From Aquirufa aurantiipilula (lineage in GTDB: Bacteria > Bacteroidota > Bacteroidia > Cytophagales > Spirosomataceae): a stretch of DNA of 64,000 nucleotides. Below are positions 49,277 through 58,514 of the stretch, piece by piece. A model generated the notes under the pieces. That model was not told the origin of the DNA. It searched no databases and worked only from the letters and a program-made list of their open reading frames with translations. The position numbers were made by a program, and so were the translations under genes. The stretch's first letter is position 1, and the number at the start of each line of letters is the position of its first letter. The stretch is from NCBI RefSeq assembly GCF_019923745.1, contig NZ_JAANOG010000004.1, positions 186,001 through 250,000 on the forward strand, in the 5' to 3' direction.

Positions 49277-50476
49277 TCAATCCGTTAAAATTTGTGCCAA
49301 ATACTCTTTTGGTAGTAAACCTGTTCTTTTTTTGACGGCTGCAACGAATGAGGTTCGGGAGGAGAAACCTAAAGAATTTCCGATATATTCAATGGAATAT
49401 TTATCAAAATTCGGGTCTTTGTTTTTTAAAATATCGAGGTAATTGATACGCGCATCATTTACAAATTCATTGAAATTTTTGCCAAATTCTTGATTTAATA
49501 CTGGTGAAATCAAATAGCTAGGTATTTTAGTTTCTTTAGACAAATCAGCTATGGTATATCCAACTTGTAAATAAGCATGTGTGTTTTCAAAATGCTCCAG
49601 AATGGTTAGAAGGATATTTCTCCCTTGGTGAATTCCAATGAAATTTTGCTCTACTTCATTTTCTTCAACCGACTTGGCCTCTTGGATTGAACGTAGCGGT
49701 TCCTGCACTTGAATCCAACCGATCATCCCATACAATATTTTGGGTTGGGTGAATAAATAAAAACTGATTAGTAGGATTTCAGATAGAATACATAGTAAAA
49801 TCAGATTTCCTACAAATGCACCAGATTGTAATAAAAGTAGGGTATTGATGAAGGCTACTATACTTCCAAAGAACAAAAACGAGATGAGAATCCACAAAAA
49901 CCGATAGATATGAATATTCCGCAAGATTTGAACTTGAGGATTTAAAATCTTTTTTCTCCAGGAAAGGAGTAATTGGATGGAAGCTATTATGTATCCAAGT
50001 AAAGTGCCTAATCGAAATACAGCAGCCAAACCAGGAGGGAATAAACCTTCTGGCTCTTTCAGGTATATTTTTACATTGGATAAATTGTATTTAACGATTT
50101 GATATTGTTCTTCAGGAGAGAGAAGAAAAAATGGAATACGATTAATCATGTAAATCAACATAGGTAGAAACAAAAGATAGTCTTTCCAAGCCAGTTTATA
50201 AGATTGTTTCAGTACTGATTTTACATATAAAAAGGCAAATGGTCCTATACAAAATGGCGCCCAAGAATATATCTTAAAAAATGAAGGGTATTTTAAATAT
50301 AAATTAGTGGCAGGAAGACTATTGCCAAAGGTAGTGATCACAAAACTTAAGATTAATCCTGCTAAAATTTTGGAACTCATGGAGGGGACAGTCTGCCCAA
50401 AAAGCAATATCATACTGACAATCAAACCGATTGTTGAGATGGTTAAACTAATTACTAAAAGAGTAATATCTGTCAC
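49277..50476 (-). CDS. Membrane-anchored AraC family regulator, paralog 1
   Basis: 399 residues starting at a GTG. The first about 235 residues form seven or so membrane segments (ISLTISTIGLIVSMILLFG, then WAPFCIGPFAFLYVKSVL), followed by a linker. A C-terminal AraC helix-turn-helix includes YTIADLSKETKIPSYLISP and GNSLGFSSRTSFVAAVKKRT. Such proteins bind DNA from the membrane and probably sense a signal through the membrane part. It is clearly paralogous to the next gene in sequence and layout. The ligand and target genes are unknown; the nearest candidates are the matching non-coding units upstream of each paralog. Confidence 0.88.
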   Translation of the reverse strand: MTDITLLVISLTISTIGLIVSMILLFGQTVPSMSSKILAGLILSFVITTFGNSLPATNLYLKYPSFFKIYSWAPFCIGPFAFLYVKSVLKQSYKLAWKDYLLFLPMLIYMINRIPFFLLSPEEQYQIVKYNLSNVKIYLKEPEGLFPPGLAAVFRLGTLLGYIIASIQLLLSWRKKILNPQVQILRNIHIYRFLWILISFLFFGSIVAFINTLLLLQSGAFVGNLILLCILSEILLISFYLFTQPKILYGMIGWIQVQEPLRSIQEAKSVEENEVEQNFIGIHQGRNILLTILEHFENTHAYLQVGYTIADLSKETKIPSYLISPVLNQEFGKNFNEFVNDARINYLDILKNKDPNFDKYSIEYIGNSLGFSSRTSFVAAVKKRTGLLPKEYLAQILTD

Positions 50477-50726
50477 AGTGTTTCCTAGTTCAAATGAATT
50501 CTTTCAACCTCGCTAAACTTAGCGAAAATACATGTAGAATTAGAGAACTTACCCATTTGAAACAACTTGAATTGGGTAATTGTTTTGTTTTAACTGCAAT
50601 GATTGGACAAATTACTAGTCCATATATTTATGTTGAAGATTAGAGAGAGAGCGGTGTAAAATTAGCGTAATTTCAATAAATAACAGGGTTTTTAGGGGGT
50701 ATTTTGTGGTTTTAATGCTACAGAAT

Positions 50727-50751
50727 TGTTCATATTAGACGATTATGAACA
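50727..50751. promoter_or_regulatory. Putative operator of non-coding unit 1
   Basis: A perfect inverted repeat TGTTCATA-N9-TATGAACA. The shorter form TGTTCA-N13-TGAAC is shared, with the same spacing, by unit 2 at 52445. It lies 251 bases from the start of AraC paralog 1. Confidence 0.6.
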
Positions 50752-50773
50752 TTGTAAATTCATTAGATACTTA

Positions 50774-50902
50774 GCTAATTGGTACATTTACTATGTTTTT
50801 TATGGGTTCAAAATCCTAAGAGAGTTTTGAATCGTATGATGAAAAATTTTAGTACACAGAGATTTAAAAAATCCTTTGACCCATAGTCAGAGGATTTTTT
50901 GT
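50774..50902 (+). ncRNA. Putative small RNA unit 1 (ends in terminator hairpin)
   Basis: A gene-free stretch on the plus strand. It contains a weak -7-like GCTAATT at 50774, an internal hairpin (TTCAAAA/TTTTGAA near 50810-50835) and a terminator at 50866-50900 with a 15-bp stem, 5-base loop and T run. The last about 50 bases (from AGTACACAG at 50851) closely match the end of unit 2. The hairpin could also terminate AraC paralog 2 on the minus strand. A 16-codon frame starting MMKNFSTQ overlaps the hairpin but is not kept in unit 2, so an RNA is more likely than a peptide. Confidence 0.5.
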
Positions 50903-50992
50903 TTTTGCACTCATCATAACAAGCTAAACTTGAACATATTTCCGAAGTCACTACTTCTTATCAATCGATAACGCATAGCACTATATGTATAT

Positions 50993-52222
50993 CTATAATT
51001 GAGTCAAATATTCTTTAGGTAACAAGCCTGTTCGTTTTTTTACTGCCGCGATGAACGATGTTCTGGAGGCAAAGCCTATGGCATTTCCAATGTGTTCCAA
51101 GGAGTAATTGTCGAAATAAGGGTCATTGTTTTTCAGTACTTTCAGGTATTTGAAACGGGCATCATTAACAAACTCATTGAAATTATGCCCAAACTCCTGG
51201 TTAATGACAGTAGATATTAAATAGGAGGGGATATTGATTTCTTTGGATAGGTCAGCGATGGTGTAACCCATTTGAGTAAATGGGGAATTGGTATTAAAAT
51301 GATCCAAAATAGTTAGCAGAATGTTTCTACCATGATGAACACTAATGTGGGATATGTCATCATCATTTTCTTGTACTTCTTCAGATTCTGACAATGATCT
51401 GATGGGTTCATTCATCTGAATCCAACCCGTCATGCCGTATAGGATTTTTGGTTGGGTCAATAAATAAAAACAGATTAAAAGTATTTCAATCCAAATGAAA
51501 AAAAGGATAATCCTGCTGACCGGTATATCAAATTTTAGTTGAATGAATACCCCCAATACAGACGCGATTGCGCCTAATAAAAGAAAGGAGGTGTTAATCC
51601 AATGAAAGCGATAAATGTCCTTATTGGCCTCTATTTGCACTTTTAGGTCAAAAATCTTTCTTTTCCAAATGATTAATTCAAAAATAGTTCCAAAGATAAA
51701 ACCGAGTAAAAGGATAAAACGAAAGATGGGAGCCCAACCAACAGGAAGTAATCCTTCGGGTTCTAAAATATATAAGGATACATCTCGGTTTGTGCTTTGA
51801 ATGAATCGGATTTTTTCTTGGTTGGAAAGCAAATAGAATGGTATTCTATTCAACATGTATAGTACCATGGGTAGGAATAAAAGCCAGTCTAATCGTGTTA
51901 ATCGAATGGATTGTCGGAGTACTGTTTTTACATATAAATAGGCAAATGGCCCAATGCAGAAAGGAGCCCAAGAATAAATCTTATAGGAATTTGGGAAATT
52001 CAAATACAGATTAGTTAATGGTAAAGCATTGCCAGTAGAAGTCAATGCAAGCGATAATAACAAACCGGCTAATAGCTTAGAGTTCAAAGAAGGGACCGTT
52101 TGTCCAAAGTATAAAATCAAACTAACAATAAGCCCTATTGTAGAAATGATTAATGTGGTTAGTAAAAATGTAAAATCACTCAATTTTATTCTATTTATAT
52201 GTACGTTACAATTCACCCTCAT
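50993..52222 (-). CDS. Membrane-anchored AraC family regulator, paralog 2
   Basis: 409 residues with the same layout as paralog 1: about seven membrane segments (LIISTIGLIVSLILYFG, WAPFCIGPFAYLYVKTVL) and a C-terminal AraC helix-turn-helix (GNAIGFASRTSFIAAVKKRT). The two are nearly identical through the DNA-recognition region, so they may bind similar sites. An ATG at 52222 is used; alignment with paralog 1 would instead favour a TTG at 52183 (SDFTFLL). It is followed after about 90 bases by the hairpin of unit 1. The tandem arrangement points to a local duplication. Confidence 0.87.
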   Translation of the reverse strand: MRVNCNVHINRIKLSDFTFLLTTLIISTIGLIVSLILYFGQTVPSLNSKLLAGLLLSLALTSTGNALPLTNLYLNFPNSYKIYSWAPFCIGPFAYLYVKTVLRQSIRLTRLDWLLFLPMVLYMLNRIPFYLLSNQEKIRFIQSTNRDVSLYILEPEGLLPVGWAPIFRFILLLGFIFGTIFELIIWKRKIFDLKVQIEANKDIYRFHWINTSFLLLGAIASVLGVFIQLKFDIPVSRIILFFIWIEILLICFYLLTQPKILYGMTGWIQMNEPIRSLSESEEVQENDDDISHISVHHGRNILLTILDHFNTNSPFTQMGYTIADLSKEINIPSYLISTVINQEFGHNFNEFVNDARFKYLKVLKNNDPYFDNYSLEHIGNAIGFASRTSFIAAVKKRTGLLPKEYLTQL

Positions 52223-52444
52223 CTAATGAAGAGGAGAAGCATAAAAAGTATCTATATAAGTAGAACCAGGTTATTAAAAGAATATGTTTATACGCTTTTT
52301 ATGATACCTGATATGGTATAAGCTGAATCAATTTATTAGGAATATATTCTTCACAAATGATTGAGATTGATGCAAAAATACAACTTGTTTGACTATTTCA
52401 ACACTGAAGTGCAAGTAAATTGAGAAAATCTATTGTCATGTGAT

Positions 52445-52469
52445 TGTTCAAAATCGGCCAAAATGAACG
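52445..52469. promoter_or_regulatory. Putative operator of non-coding unit 2
   Basis: TGTTCA-N13-TGAACG, the same half-sites and spacing as at 50727. It lies 223 bases from the start of AraC paralog 2 and 119 bases before the unit 2 hairpin (115 in unit 1). Confidence 0.58.
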
Positions 52470-52500
52470 ACAAGCATTTTTTGACATCAATATTGAAGGC

Positions 52501-52622
52501 TAATTTTGAACTCACTTTTTTAGGTCTCTAAATAGAGAGATAGTTTTTGAGATTTATTAAAGGAACAGAATAGAACACAGTGATTTGAAAATCCTTTGAC
52601 CACTCGTCAGAGGATTTTTTGT
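52501..52622 (+). ncRNA. Putative small RNA unit 2 (ends in terminator hairpin)
   Basis: On the plus strand a TAATTTTG (-7 type) at 52501-52508 has a TTTG 17 bases before it. Downstream come a small hairpin (TCTCTA/TAGAGA, about 52526-52540) and a terminator at 52588-52620 (stem GAAAATCCTTTGAC and partner, loop of 5, T run). The predicted transcript is about 105 bases. No minus-strand gene ends here, and the plus-strand gene starts only at 52821, so this hairpin has no protein-coding gene to terminate. That favours a small RNA or a leftover of a lost third paralog. The rest of the 598-base gap shows nothing clear. Confidence 0.52.
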
Positions 52623-52820
52623 TAAACAAGGAGCTATGAAGTTTTATACTTGCTGATCTAAATCGATTGATTTTTTTCAATGCATGACAATAGTAGAATT
52701 GAGATAATGCTCAAAAAATGTCTATTCGAACTCCTTTTTTTAATTAATTTGGTATAAATTCACCAATGTTCAATTTTGACATCCCCCAAAAACATATCAA
52801 TCAAATTTGTTTCTGTGTAA

Positions 52821-54272
52821 ATGCTTTTCAACTCTTTTGAATTTTTACTATTTCTTCCCCTTGTATTTACGCTCTATTGGTTTGTATTTAATAAAGCCTT
52901 ACGCAATCAAAATGTATTAATATTAGTAGCTAGTTATTTCTTTTATGGCTGGTGGAGTTGGGAATTCATGCTTCTTTTAGCATTAAGTACCCTTTTAGAT
53001 TACCTGTATGGATTTTATGTAGCCTCGCCGAACAAAATCAAATCTAAAATTTTTCTTTGGCTAAGTATCATCAACAACTTAGGGATTTTAGGCGTTTTTA
53101 AATATTATAATTTTTTTGCCACTCAATTTCAACAAGGTTTTGAGCGTTTGGGCCTTCATACTAACCCCGTTTTACTTCAAATAGCCCTACCCGTAGGTAT
53201 CTCATTTTATACCTTTCATGGTATGTCGTATGTATTTGACATTTATCGTGGACATCAAAAGCCGGTATCTAATCTAGTGGATTATGCAGTTTTTGTATCA
53301 TTTTTTCCTTTGCTGGTGGCAGGGCCTATAGAAAGAGCGAATCATTTATTGCCTCAGGTACAAAGGAAAAGAAGCTTTAATGCGACCCAAGCCATAGAAG
53401 GGTGTCGATTGATTCTTTGGGGTATGTTCAAAAAAGTGGTGATTGCAGATAGCTTGTCTTTAATCGTCAATGAGATTATTCAAAATTACCAGTCATATCA
53501 TGCTTTGACCTTACTTTGTGGTGTACTGGGTTTTAGTTTTCAAATTTATGGCGACTTCAGCGGTTATTCTGATATTGCCCTTGGTACAGCCAAACTTTTC
53601 GGTTTTGAGCTGTTGAATAATTTCAAGTTTCCTTATTTTTCTCGGGATATTGCAGAGTTTTGGAGAAGATGGCATATTTCTTTGTCTTCATGGTTCAGGG
53701 ATTATTTATACATTCCACTGGGCGGTTCCAAATTGGGGAAAATAAAAGCTGTAAGAAATACCTTCATCATATTCCTAGTCAGTGGATTTTGGCATGGTGC
53801 TAGTTGGAATTTTATCATTTGGGGAGGAATTCACGCCATGGGATTTTTGCCATTATTATTATTAAATCGAAACCGTCAATATGTTTCGGATGGGGTTGCC
53901 CGGGACCGTTCTTGGCCCAGTGTAAAGGAATTAATTCAAATGTTAAGCACGTTTACTTTCGTTTCTTTTGCCTGGATATTTTTTAGAATACAGCAAGTAG
54001 ATGTGGCCCTAGATTATATCAAGAATATGGCAATGGATGCATTGAATCATCCTGAGCAATTCACCCAAATCCCTCATGGAATACGCATTGTGATTTATAT
54101 CCTTCCACTGATAGTATTGGATTGGTGGTTTAGGAAGGATGAACGAAAGTTGAAAATTACCCATTCTAGACTGATTAATTATGGTATGTATGTGATATTA
54201 GCCACTATCACTATCATTACTTATTTGAATTTAATTCATCAACCTTCGACATTCATCTATTTCCAATTCTAA
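52821..54272 (+). CDS. MBOAT family O-acyltransferase (AlgI/PatA-like)
   Basis: 483 residues with about eleven membrane segments. The MBOAT signature is complete: FWRRWHISLSSWFRDYLYIPLGG, then the conserved His at 325 in SGFWHGASW and a second His at 338 in GGIHA. Relatives (AlgI, PatA, DltB) move acetyl or other acyl groups across the membrane to polysaccharides or cell-wall polymers. The next gene starts at the last base of this stop codon, and it looks like the periplasmic partner. Acceptor polymer unknown. Confidence 0.93.
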   Translation: MLFNSFEFLLFLPLVFTLYWFVFNKALRNQNVLILVASYFFYGWWSWEFMLLLALSTLLDYLYGFYVASPNKIKSKIFLWLSIINNLGILGVFKYYNFFATQFQQGFERLGLHTNPVLLQIALPVGISFYTFHGMSYVFDIYRGHQKPVSNLVDYAVFVSFFPLLVAGPIERANHLLPQVQRKRSFNATQAIEGCRLILWGMFKKVVIADSLSLIVNEIIQNYQSYHALTLLCGVLGFSFQIYGDFSGYSDIALGTAKLFGFELLNNFKFPYFSRDIAEFWRRWHISLSSWFRDYLYIPLGGSKLGKIKAVRNTFIIFLVSGFWHGASWNFIIWGGIHAMGFLPLLLLNRNRQYVSDGVARDRSWPSVKELIQMLSTFTFVSFAWIFFRIQQVDVALDYIKNMAMDALNHPEQFTQIPHGIRIVIYILPLIVLDWWFRKDERKLKITHSRLINYGMYVILATITIITYLNLIHQPSTFIYFQF

Positions 54273-55159
54273 TGAAGTCATTTATCTACAAAGTGTTTTT
54301 TTTAGCATTGCTGTCCATGGTTTTGGTCACGGCTTTGAAGTTGGCTAAGCCTAAAAATTACAATTCCGCCATGGTAGATAAATTGCTGTTGTTGAAGAAA
54401 TATCAGCACCAAAGAAAGATTGTTTTAATTGGAGGTTCATCGGTGGGGTGGGGAATTTCTGCCAAGCAAATCGAAGATACAACTCACTTACCGACTATCA
54501 ATTTAGGACTTCATGCGGGATTTGGATTGATGGATTTTCAATCATTTGTTCAATCCATGATTCAACCAGATGATATCATCATTTTTTCTCCAGAATGGAT
54601 TTTTTATGAAAATCCCAATTACCATGATCCTGCTACACTTCAGGATTTATACAGTAATTCGGCGTATTTAGACCTAACGGAGAAATCGACCTATACCAAG
54701 TTTAGTAGTCTATTTTTAAGGCGAGTGATGGTATTGAATTATGTTGAATTACATCCAGAAAAAAGTCCATATCGTTATGATTGCATGAATAAAAACGGGG
54801 ACATCGTGAGTCACTGTGGTCTGAAACCTACGGGCCCTGAAGATTATGTAATTTCTTTTGAACGTTTCAATTTTGAGCAATTCAAGCAAGCTTTTCCTTT
54901 TGTTACTCGACCGAATACATTCATAGTATTTCCACCTACTCAGAAAAGGATTTATGTGAAATATGTGGCCAAATTAAATCAATTACAAGCCATTTTGTCA
55001 AAGCATAACTTGCATGTGGTAAATTCTGTAGAGGAGAATGTTCATGAAAGTTCCGATTTTTTTGACCTTCAATATCACTTAACTTGTGAGGTTCGAGAAA
55101 AGAGAACGGAAACGATTATTCAATACTTGAGGGCATTTTTGAAAACAACACCAAAGTAA
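54272..55159 (+). CDS. SGNH-like periplasmic partner of the MBOAT acyltransferase
   Basis: 295 residues with an N-terminal membrane anchor (about 5-22). VLIGGSSVGWGISAKQIE resembles block I of SGNH/GDSL hydrolases with a GxS nucleophile region, and FDLQYHLTCEVREKRTE near the end has a D-x3-H pattern typical of block V. This is the layout of AlgJ/AlgX- or PatB-type proteins that transfer the acyl group in the periplasm. It overlaps the MBOAT stop by one base (TAATG), so the two products are probably made in fixed ratio. Confidence 0.75.
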   Translation: MKSFIYKVFFLALLSMVLVTALKLAKPKNYNSAMVDKLLLLKKYQHQRKIVLIGGSSVGWGISAKQIEDTTHLPTINLGLHAGFGLMDFQSFVQSMIQPDDIIIFSPEWIFYENPNYHDPATLQDLYSNSAYLDLTEKSTYTKFSSLFLRRVMVLNYVELHPEKSPYRYDCMNKNGDIVSHCGLKPTGPEDYVISFERFNFEQFKQAFPFVTRPNTFIVFPPTQKRIYVKYVAKLNQLQAILSKHNLHVVNSVEENVHESSDFFDLQYHLTCEVREKRTETIIQYLRAFLKTTPK

Positions 55160-55173
55160 TATTCTCAGCTTAT

Positions 55174-55205
55174 TTTGTGAAACCAAATGATTGCACATAT
55201 ATTTG
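55174..55205 (+). promoter_or_regulatory. Bacteroidota-type promoter for the ArsR-SRPBCC pair
   Basis: TTTG at 55174-55177 and TATATTTG at 55198-55205 are 20 bases apart, a full match to the phylum consensus. The predicted start is near 55212, about 27 bases before the ArsR-type gene. Confidence 0.75.
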
Positions 55206-55238
55206 CAACTGAATAGTTTCATAAGCTATGTATTTAAT

Positions 55239-55562
55239 ATGAGAAGAGATATTTTTCAAGCCATTGCAGATCCCACGAGAAGGGCAATTCTCACCCTTAT
55301 TGCATGGCAAGCGATGACACCTAATGCCATTGCTGAGAATTTTAATTCCTCCAGACAAGCAGTTTCCAAGCATTTGCGCATATTATCCGAATGCGAATTA
55401 ATTAAGCAAGAACATCAAGGAAGGGAAATATATTATTCACTTGAAGTTGATAAAATGAAGGAAGTTGATGTTTGGCTGGCACAATTTAGAGCCATTTGGG
55501 AAAGTAAGTTTAATCAATTGGATGAATTATTGGAAAAAATGAAAACACAAGCTGAAAAATAG
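55239..55562 (+). CDS. ArsR-type winged-helix regulator
   Basis: 107 residues from the ATG at 55239, which gives the usual start [18 protein letters not shown]; longer frames would run into the promoter. The recognition helix is [15 protein letters not shown]. There are no metal-binding cysteines, which fits the subgroup that is paired with AHSA1/SRPBCC proteins and regulates its own operon. The SRPBCC gene starts 6 bases after the stop. The signal is unknown. Confidence 0.9.
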   Translation: MRRDIFQAIADPTRRAILTLIAWQAMTPNAIAENFNSSRQAVSKHLRILSECELIKQEHQGREIYYSLEVDKMKEVDVWLAQFRAIWESKFNQLDELLEKMKTQAEK

Positions 55563-55568
55563 AACAAG

Positions 55569-56069
55569 ATGGAGACGAACTTATTATTTGAATTTACAGT
55601 CAATAAATCAGAAAAAACAGTATTCATCACTCGGGAATTTTCAGCTGAGCTCTCTTTGGTGTGGGATGCATTTACCCGAAAGGAACTTTTAGATCAATGG
55701 GTGGCCCCCAAACCTTGGTCGGCCAAGACTAAATATATGAATTTCGAAGTAGGGGGATGCAGGTTTTACGCAATGGTCAGTCCGGAGGGATTGGAACGTT
55801 GGTCTATGCAAGAATATACTTCAATTACTCCCAAAACGAATTTTAAAATGTACAATACTTTTGCCGATGCAGAGGGAAACAAAGAATTACCTGGGTCAGC
55901 TTGGGAGTATTATTTCAGTGAGCAAGATGGCAAGACTAGAGTCCATATCATTATAGTAAACGAATCACTTGCTCGTTTTGAAAAGATGATCGAGATGGGA
56001 TTTGAACTAGGCTTTAAAATGAGTATTGATAATTTGGAGCAATTGTTAGTGACTTTAACGCATAAATGA
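55569..56069 (+). CDS. SRPBCC (AHSA1-like) domain protein
   Basis: 166 residues of the START/Bet v1 fold: [26 protein letters not shown] at the N-terminus is the standard opening of this family, and KEWYTF-like ends are replaced by [11 protein letters not shown]. These proteins bind hydrophobic ligands in a deep pocket; in the ArsR-SRPBCC pairing they are thought to act in stress or detoxification. The function here is not established. It is the second gene of the two-gene operon. Confidence 0.88.
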   Translation: METNLLFEFTVNKSEKTVFITREFSAELSLVWDAFTRKELLDQWVAPKPWSAKTKYMNFEVGGCRFYAMVSPEGLERWSMQEYTSITPKTNFKMYNTFADAEGNKELPGSAWEYYFSEQDGKTRVHIIIVNESLARFEKMIEMGFELGFKMSIDNLEQLLVTLTHK

Positions 56070-56339
56070 TCTTATTTTATAACCTTTATTACATTAGGTT
56101 GTAGTGTTTATTTAATTCTACATTTTTGCTTACTGTAGAGTTATTAGAAATGCTTTTTTCTAAGTTTGGAATTCTAAACTCATTATTTGTCTTTCATATA
56201 AAGTTGCGATAACTCAATTTTTAATTAAAAGGAGGTATATACCTTTGTATCAAGTTTTTTGAGGTGATAAGTCTCGATTAACAATTAATAAATAGGATGG
56301 AAATCATCCCCTCCTATTGCCACTAAAATTTGATAATAC

Positions 56340-57956
56340 ATGTGTTCTATTAAAAAAATAGGAATATATAGCTTATTCCTATCACCACTAATTGTGCTAA
56401 TTATTTTTTGGTACATTTTCAGTATCGATATTCCTTGGTATGATGATGTCATGGTCTTGGCATTTACTAGGAATTGGGCAATTAGAGGCTTTGATTTTTG
56501 GATAATCAAGCAGTTGTTTGCTCATTATAATGAGCATATTATAGTTATTACCAAATTGTTCTTTTGGCTAAATTTCAAATTGTCAGGTTACGTCAACCTG
56601 TCCTATTTGGTATTGCAAGGGATGATGCTTTATATAGCATTTATTTTACTTTTTATTAAATATACATCTAGTAGAGGTGTATATTTAAAACTTATGACTG
56701 TTTTTATGTTGGCAAATCTTACATATGATGAAGGATATTTGTGGGCAATGAGCAGTATTCAAAATTTTGCTTCCTTATTATTTACCTTTGTTGCCATTAT
56801 CTATATGGCTAAAAGTAAAATTAGTTATAGCTTTCTTTTTCTTTGTTTGGGATTATTATCCTCCGCGCAGACGCTAGTGTTTATTCCAGTATGGGTTTTA
56901 GGAGTTCAATATAGAGGAAAGATTACTTGGAAAATTGTAGGTCTAATACTTGCTGTGTTAACTTTTTATTTTTCAGGATATCAGAAAACAGGTATTCAGC
57001 CTGATATGAATTCTATTTTAGTTTCATTTGATAAAGAAAGAATTATTTCAATTCTTACTTTTTTTACACCACCTTTTGGGAGTATCGGAAAGACTTTTAC
57101 CCTCATATACTTTTGTTTTGAATGCCTGTTATTATTAATAGTGTATTACCGAATAATTATTGATTTCAAGAGCCAACAATTCACTGAACGAAAAATCATT
57201 ATTGCTTCGGTATTAATTTGGTCATCGTTGATTATGTTAGTGACTGTCATTGTCCGCGTTGAAATTGAATCAAGGTATCTGATTTACCCTATTTTAAAAA
57301 CAACTTGTATTTACTTGTATCTTAATGAAATGAGTCCCTCTGTTAAATTGAATAAAGTAATGTTCACTATGTCCATCTTTTTTTACCTAAGCTCTTTCTT
57401 TCCATCCATTGTAAAGGCAAAGAACACCCATTTAGCAATGGCAACCTTGAAATTTAACTTACTTAAAAACCAAGCGACATTTTATTATGGTACAGATGAT
57501 GTTGACTCAAGAAAAGTTAATCCATATGTTAGTGAATTGAAAGCAACAAAGCTAGTAGAAATACCGAATCGACTAAATGGTAGAATTTTTAGCCACTTAT
57601 TACTTTTCAATCAAATTTCAAATGAACAAATTAAGTCAGTTAAATTCACTAGAGAACTGAGTTCGTCTATAAGTCAAAGTTTAAGCAAGTCCAATTTAAT
57701 TGTGAAAAATTTTCAGGTAGATTCAATGAGTCCTTTTATTGTATATCAAAAAGAACTAAGGACAAAAAATTGGTTTGAAACCAATTTCATTCTATTGAAA
57801 TCTAGAAATAAGTCTTTGCTTTTTAATTTTAAACGCAATGTTCCATCTATTATTCAGTTTGCTCAGGACCCCCAATATATAAATCAACTTATAATTTATA
57901 AAAACATGGTACCATATGGCCAATATGATATGTATTTGCTCGGCAATTCAAATTAG
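56340..57956 (+). CDS. Multi-pass membrane protein, GT-C-like hypothetical
   Basis: 538 residues. About ten membrane segments fill the first 370 residues and a soluble part of about 170 residues follows. An Asp pair (D35, D36 in PWYDD) sits in the first outer loop, as in GT-C glycosyltransferases that use lipid-linked sugars. I do not recognise a family with certainty. It is AT-rich compared with genes to its left and lies just before the tRNA remnants, so it may be accessory DNA. A GT-C enzyme of surface glycan synthesis is the best guess. Confidence 0.55.
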   Translation: MCSIKKIGIYSLFLSPLIVLIIFWYIFSIDIPWYDDVMVLAFTRNWAIRGFDFWIIKQLFAHYNEHIIVITKLFFWLNFKLSGYVNLSYLVLQGMMLYIAFILLFIKYTSSRGVYLKLMTVFMLANLTYDEGYLWAMSSIQNFASLLFTFVAIIYMAKSKISYSFLFLCLGLLSSAQTLVFIPVWVLGVQYRGKITWKIVGLILAVLTFYFSGYQKTGIQPDMNSILVSFDKERIISILTFFTPPFGSIGKTFTLIYFCFECLLLLIVYYRIIIDFKSQQFTERKIIIASVLIWSSLIMLVTVIVRVEIESRYLIYPILKTTCIYLYLNEMSPSVKLNKVMFTMSIFFYLSSFFPSIVKAKNTHLAMATLKFNLLKNQATFYYGTDDVDSRKVNPYVSELKATKLVEIPNRLNGRIFSHLLLFNQISNEQIKSVKFTRELSSSISQSLSKSNLIVKNFQVDSMSPFIVYQKELRTKNWFETNFILLKSRNKSLLFNFKRNVPSIIQFAQDPQYINQLIIYKNMVPYGQYDMYLLGNSN

Positions 57957-58254
57957 TTTCATGATTTGAATAACTTCAAGTGAAACTTCTAGTTTTTTGA
58001 GTTAGTATATTTTTCAGAACTTTATTGGTCATCCATTATATGCTATTTAATAAGGAACCCATCAGGTTCCTTTCATTTAGTTCACCCTTAAGGATTCGAT
58101 TCGAACGCGACCCCGGCCTTATATTAGGTACCGGAAACCAAGAATAGATTAATTACTCAATAACCTGTGACTCTTGGATTGAACTAATTATTTGATGTGT
58201 ATCAAATATCTATTTGTTTGATTTTGCTACACAAATCTTCTTCACAGGTATAAA

Positions 58255-58291
58255 AAATAGAGAGAGTTTCATTGAAAAGCCCTCTCTATTT
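58255..58291 (-). terminator. tRNA-type terminator hairpin in repeat unit 1
   Basis: A 10-bp stem AAATAGAGAG/CTCTCTATTT with a 17-base loop and T run on the minus strand, placed just after the second tRNA remnant in that direction. Same structure as at 58472. Confidence 0.65.
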
Positions 58292-58471
58292 ATTTTGTGA
58301 CCCCGGAAGGAATCGAGTCGAACGCGACCCCGGCCTCATATTAGGTACCGGAAACCAAGAATAGATTAATTACTCAATAACCTGTGCCTCTTGGATTGAA
58401 CTAATTATTTGATGTGAATCAAATCTCTATTTATTTGATTTTGCTACACAAATCTTCTTCACAGGTATGAA

Positions 58472-58508
58472 AAATAGAGAGAGTTTCATTGAAAAGCCCT
58501 CTCTATTT
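58472..58508 (-). terminator. tRNA-type terminator hairpin in repeat unit 2
   Basis: Same 10-bp stem and loop as at 58255. It begins 6 bases after the 3' end of the tRNA-Arg fragment at 58515-58560 (minus strand), as a terminator of the original tRNA gene would. Confidence 0.7.
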
Positions 58509-58514
58509 ATTTTG

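Noticed and set aside
50834-50885. 16-codon frame MMKNFSTQ over the unit 1 hairpin as a signal peptide for the AraC system
   Set aside because: The matching position of unit 2 contains stop codons, so the frame is not conserved; an RNA role explains the conservation better.
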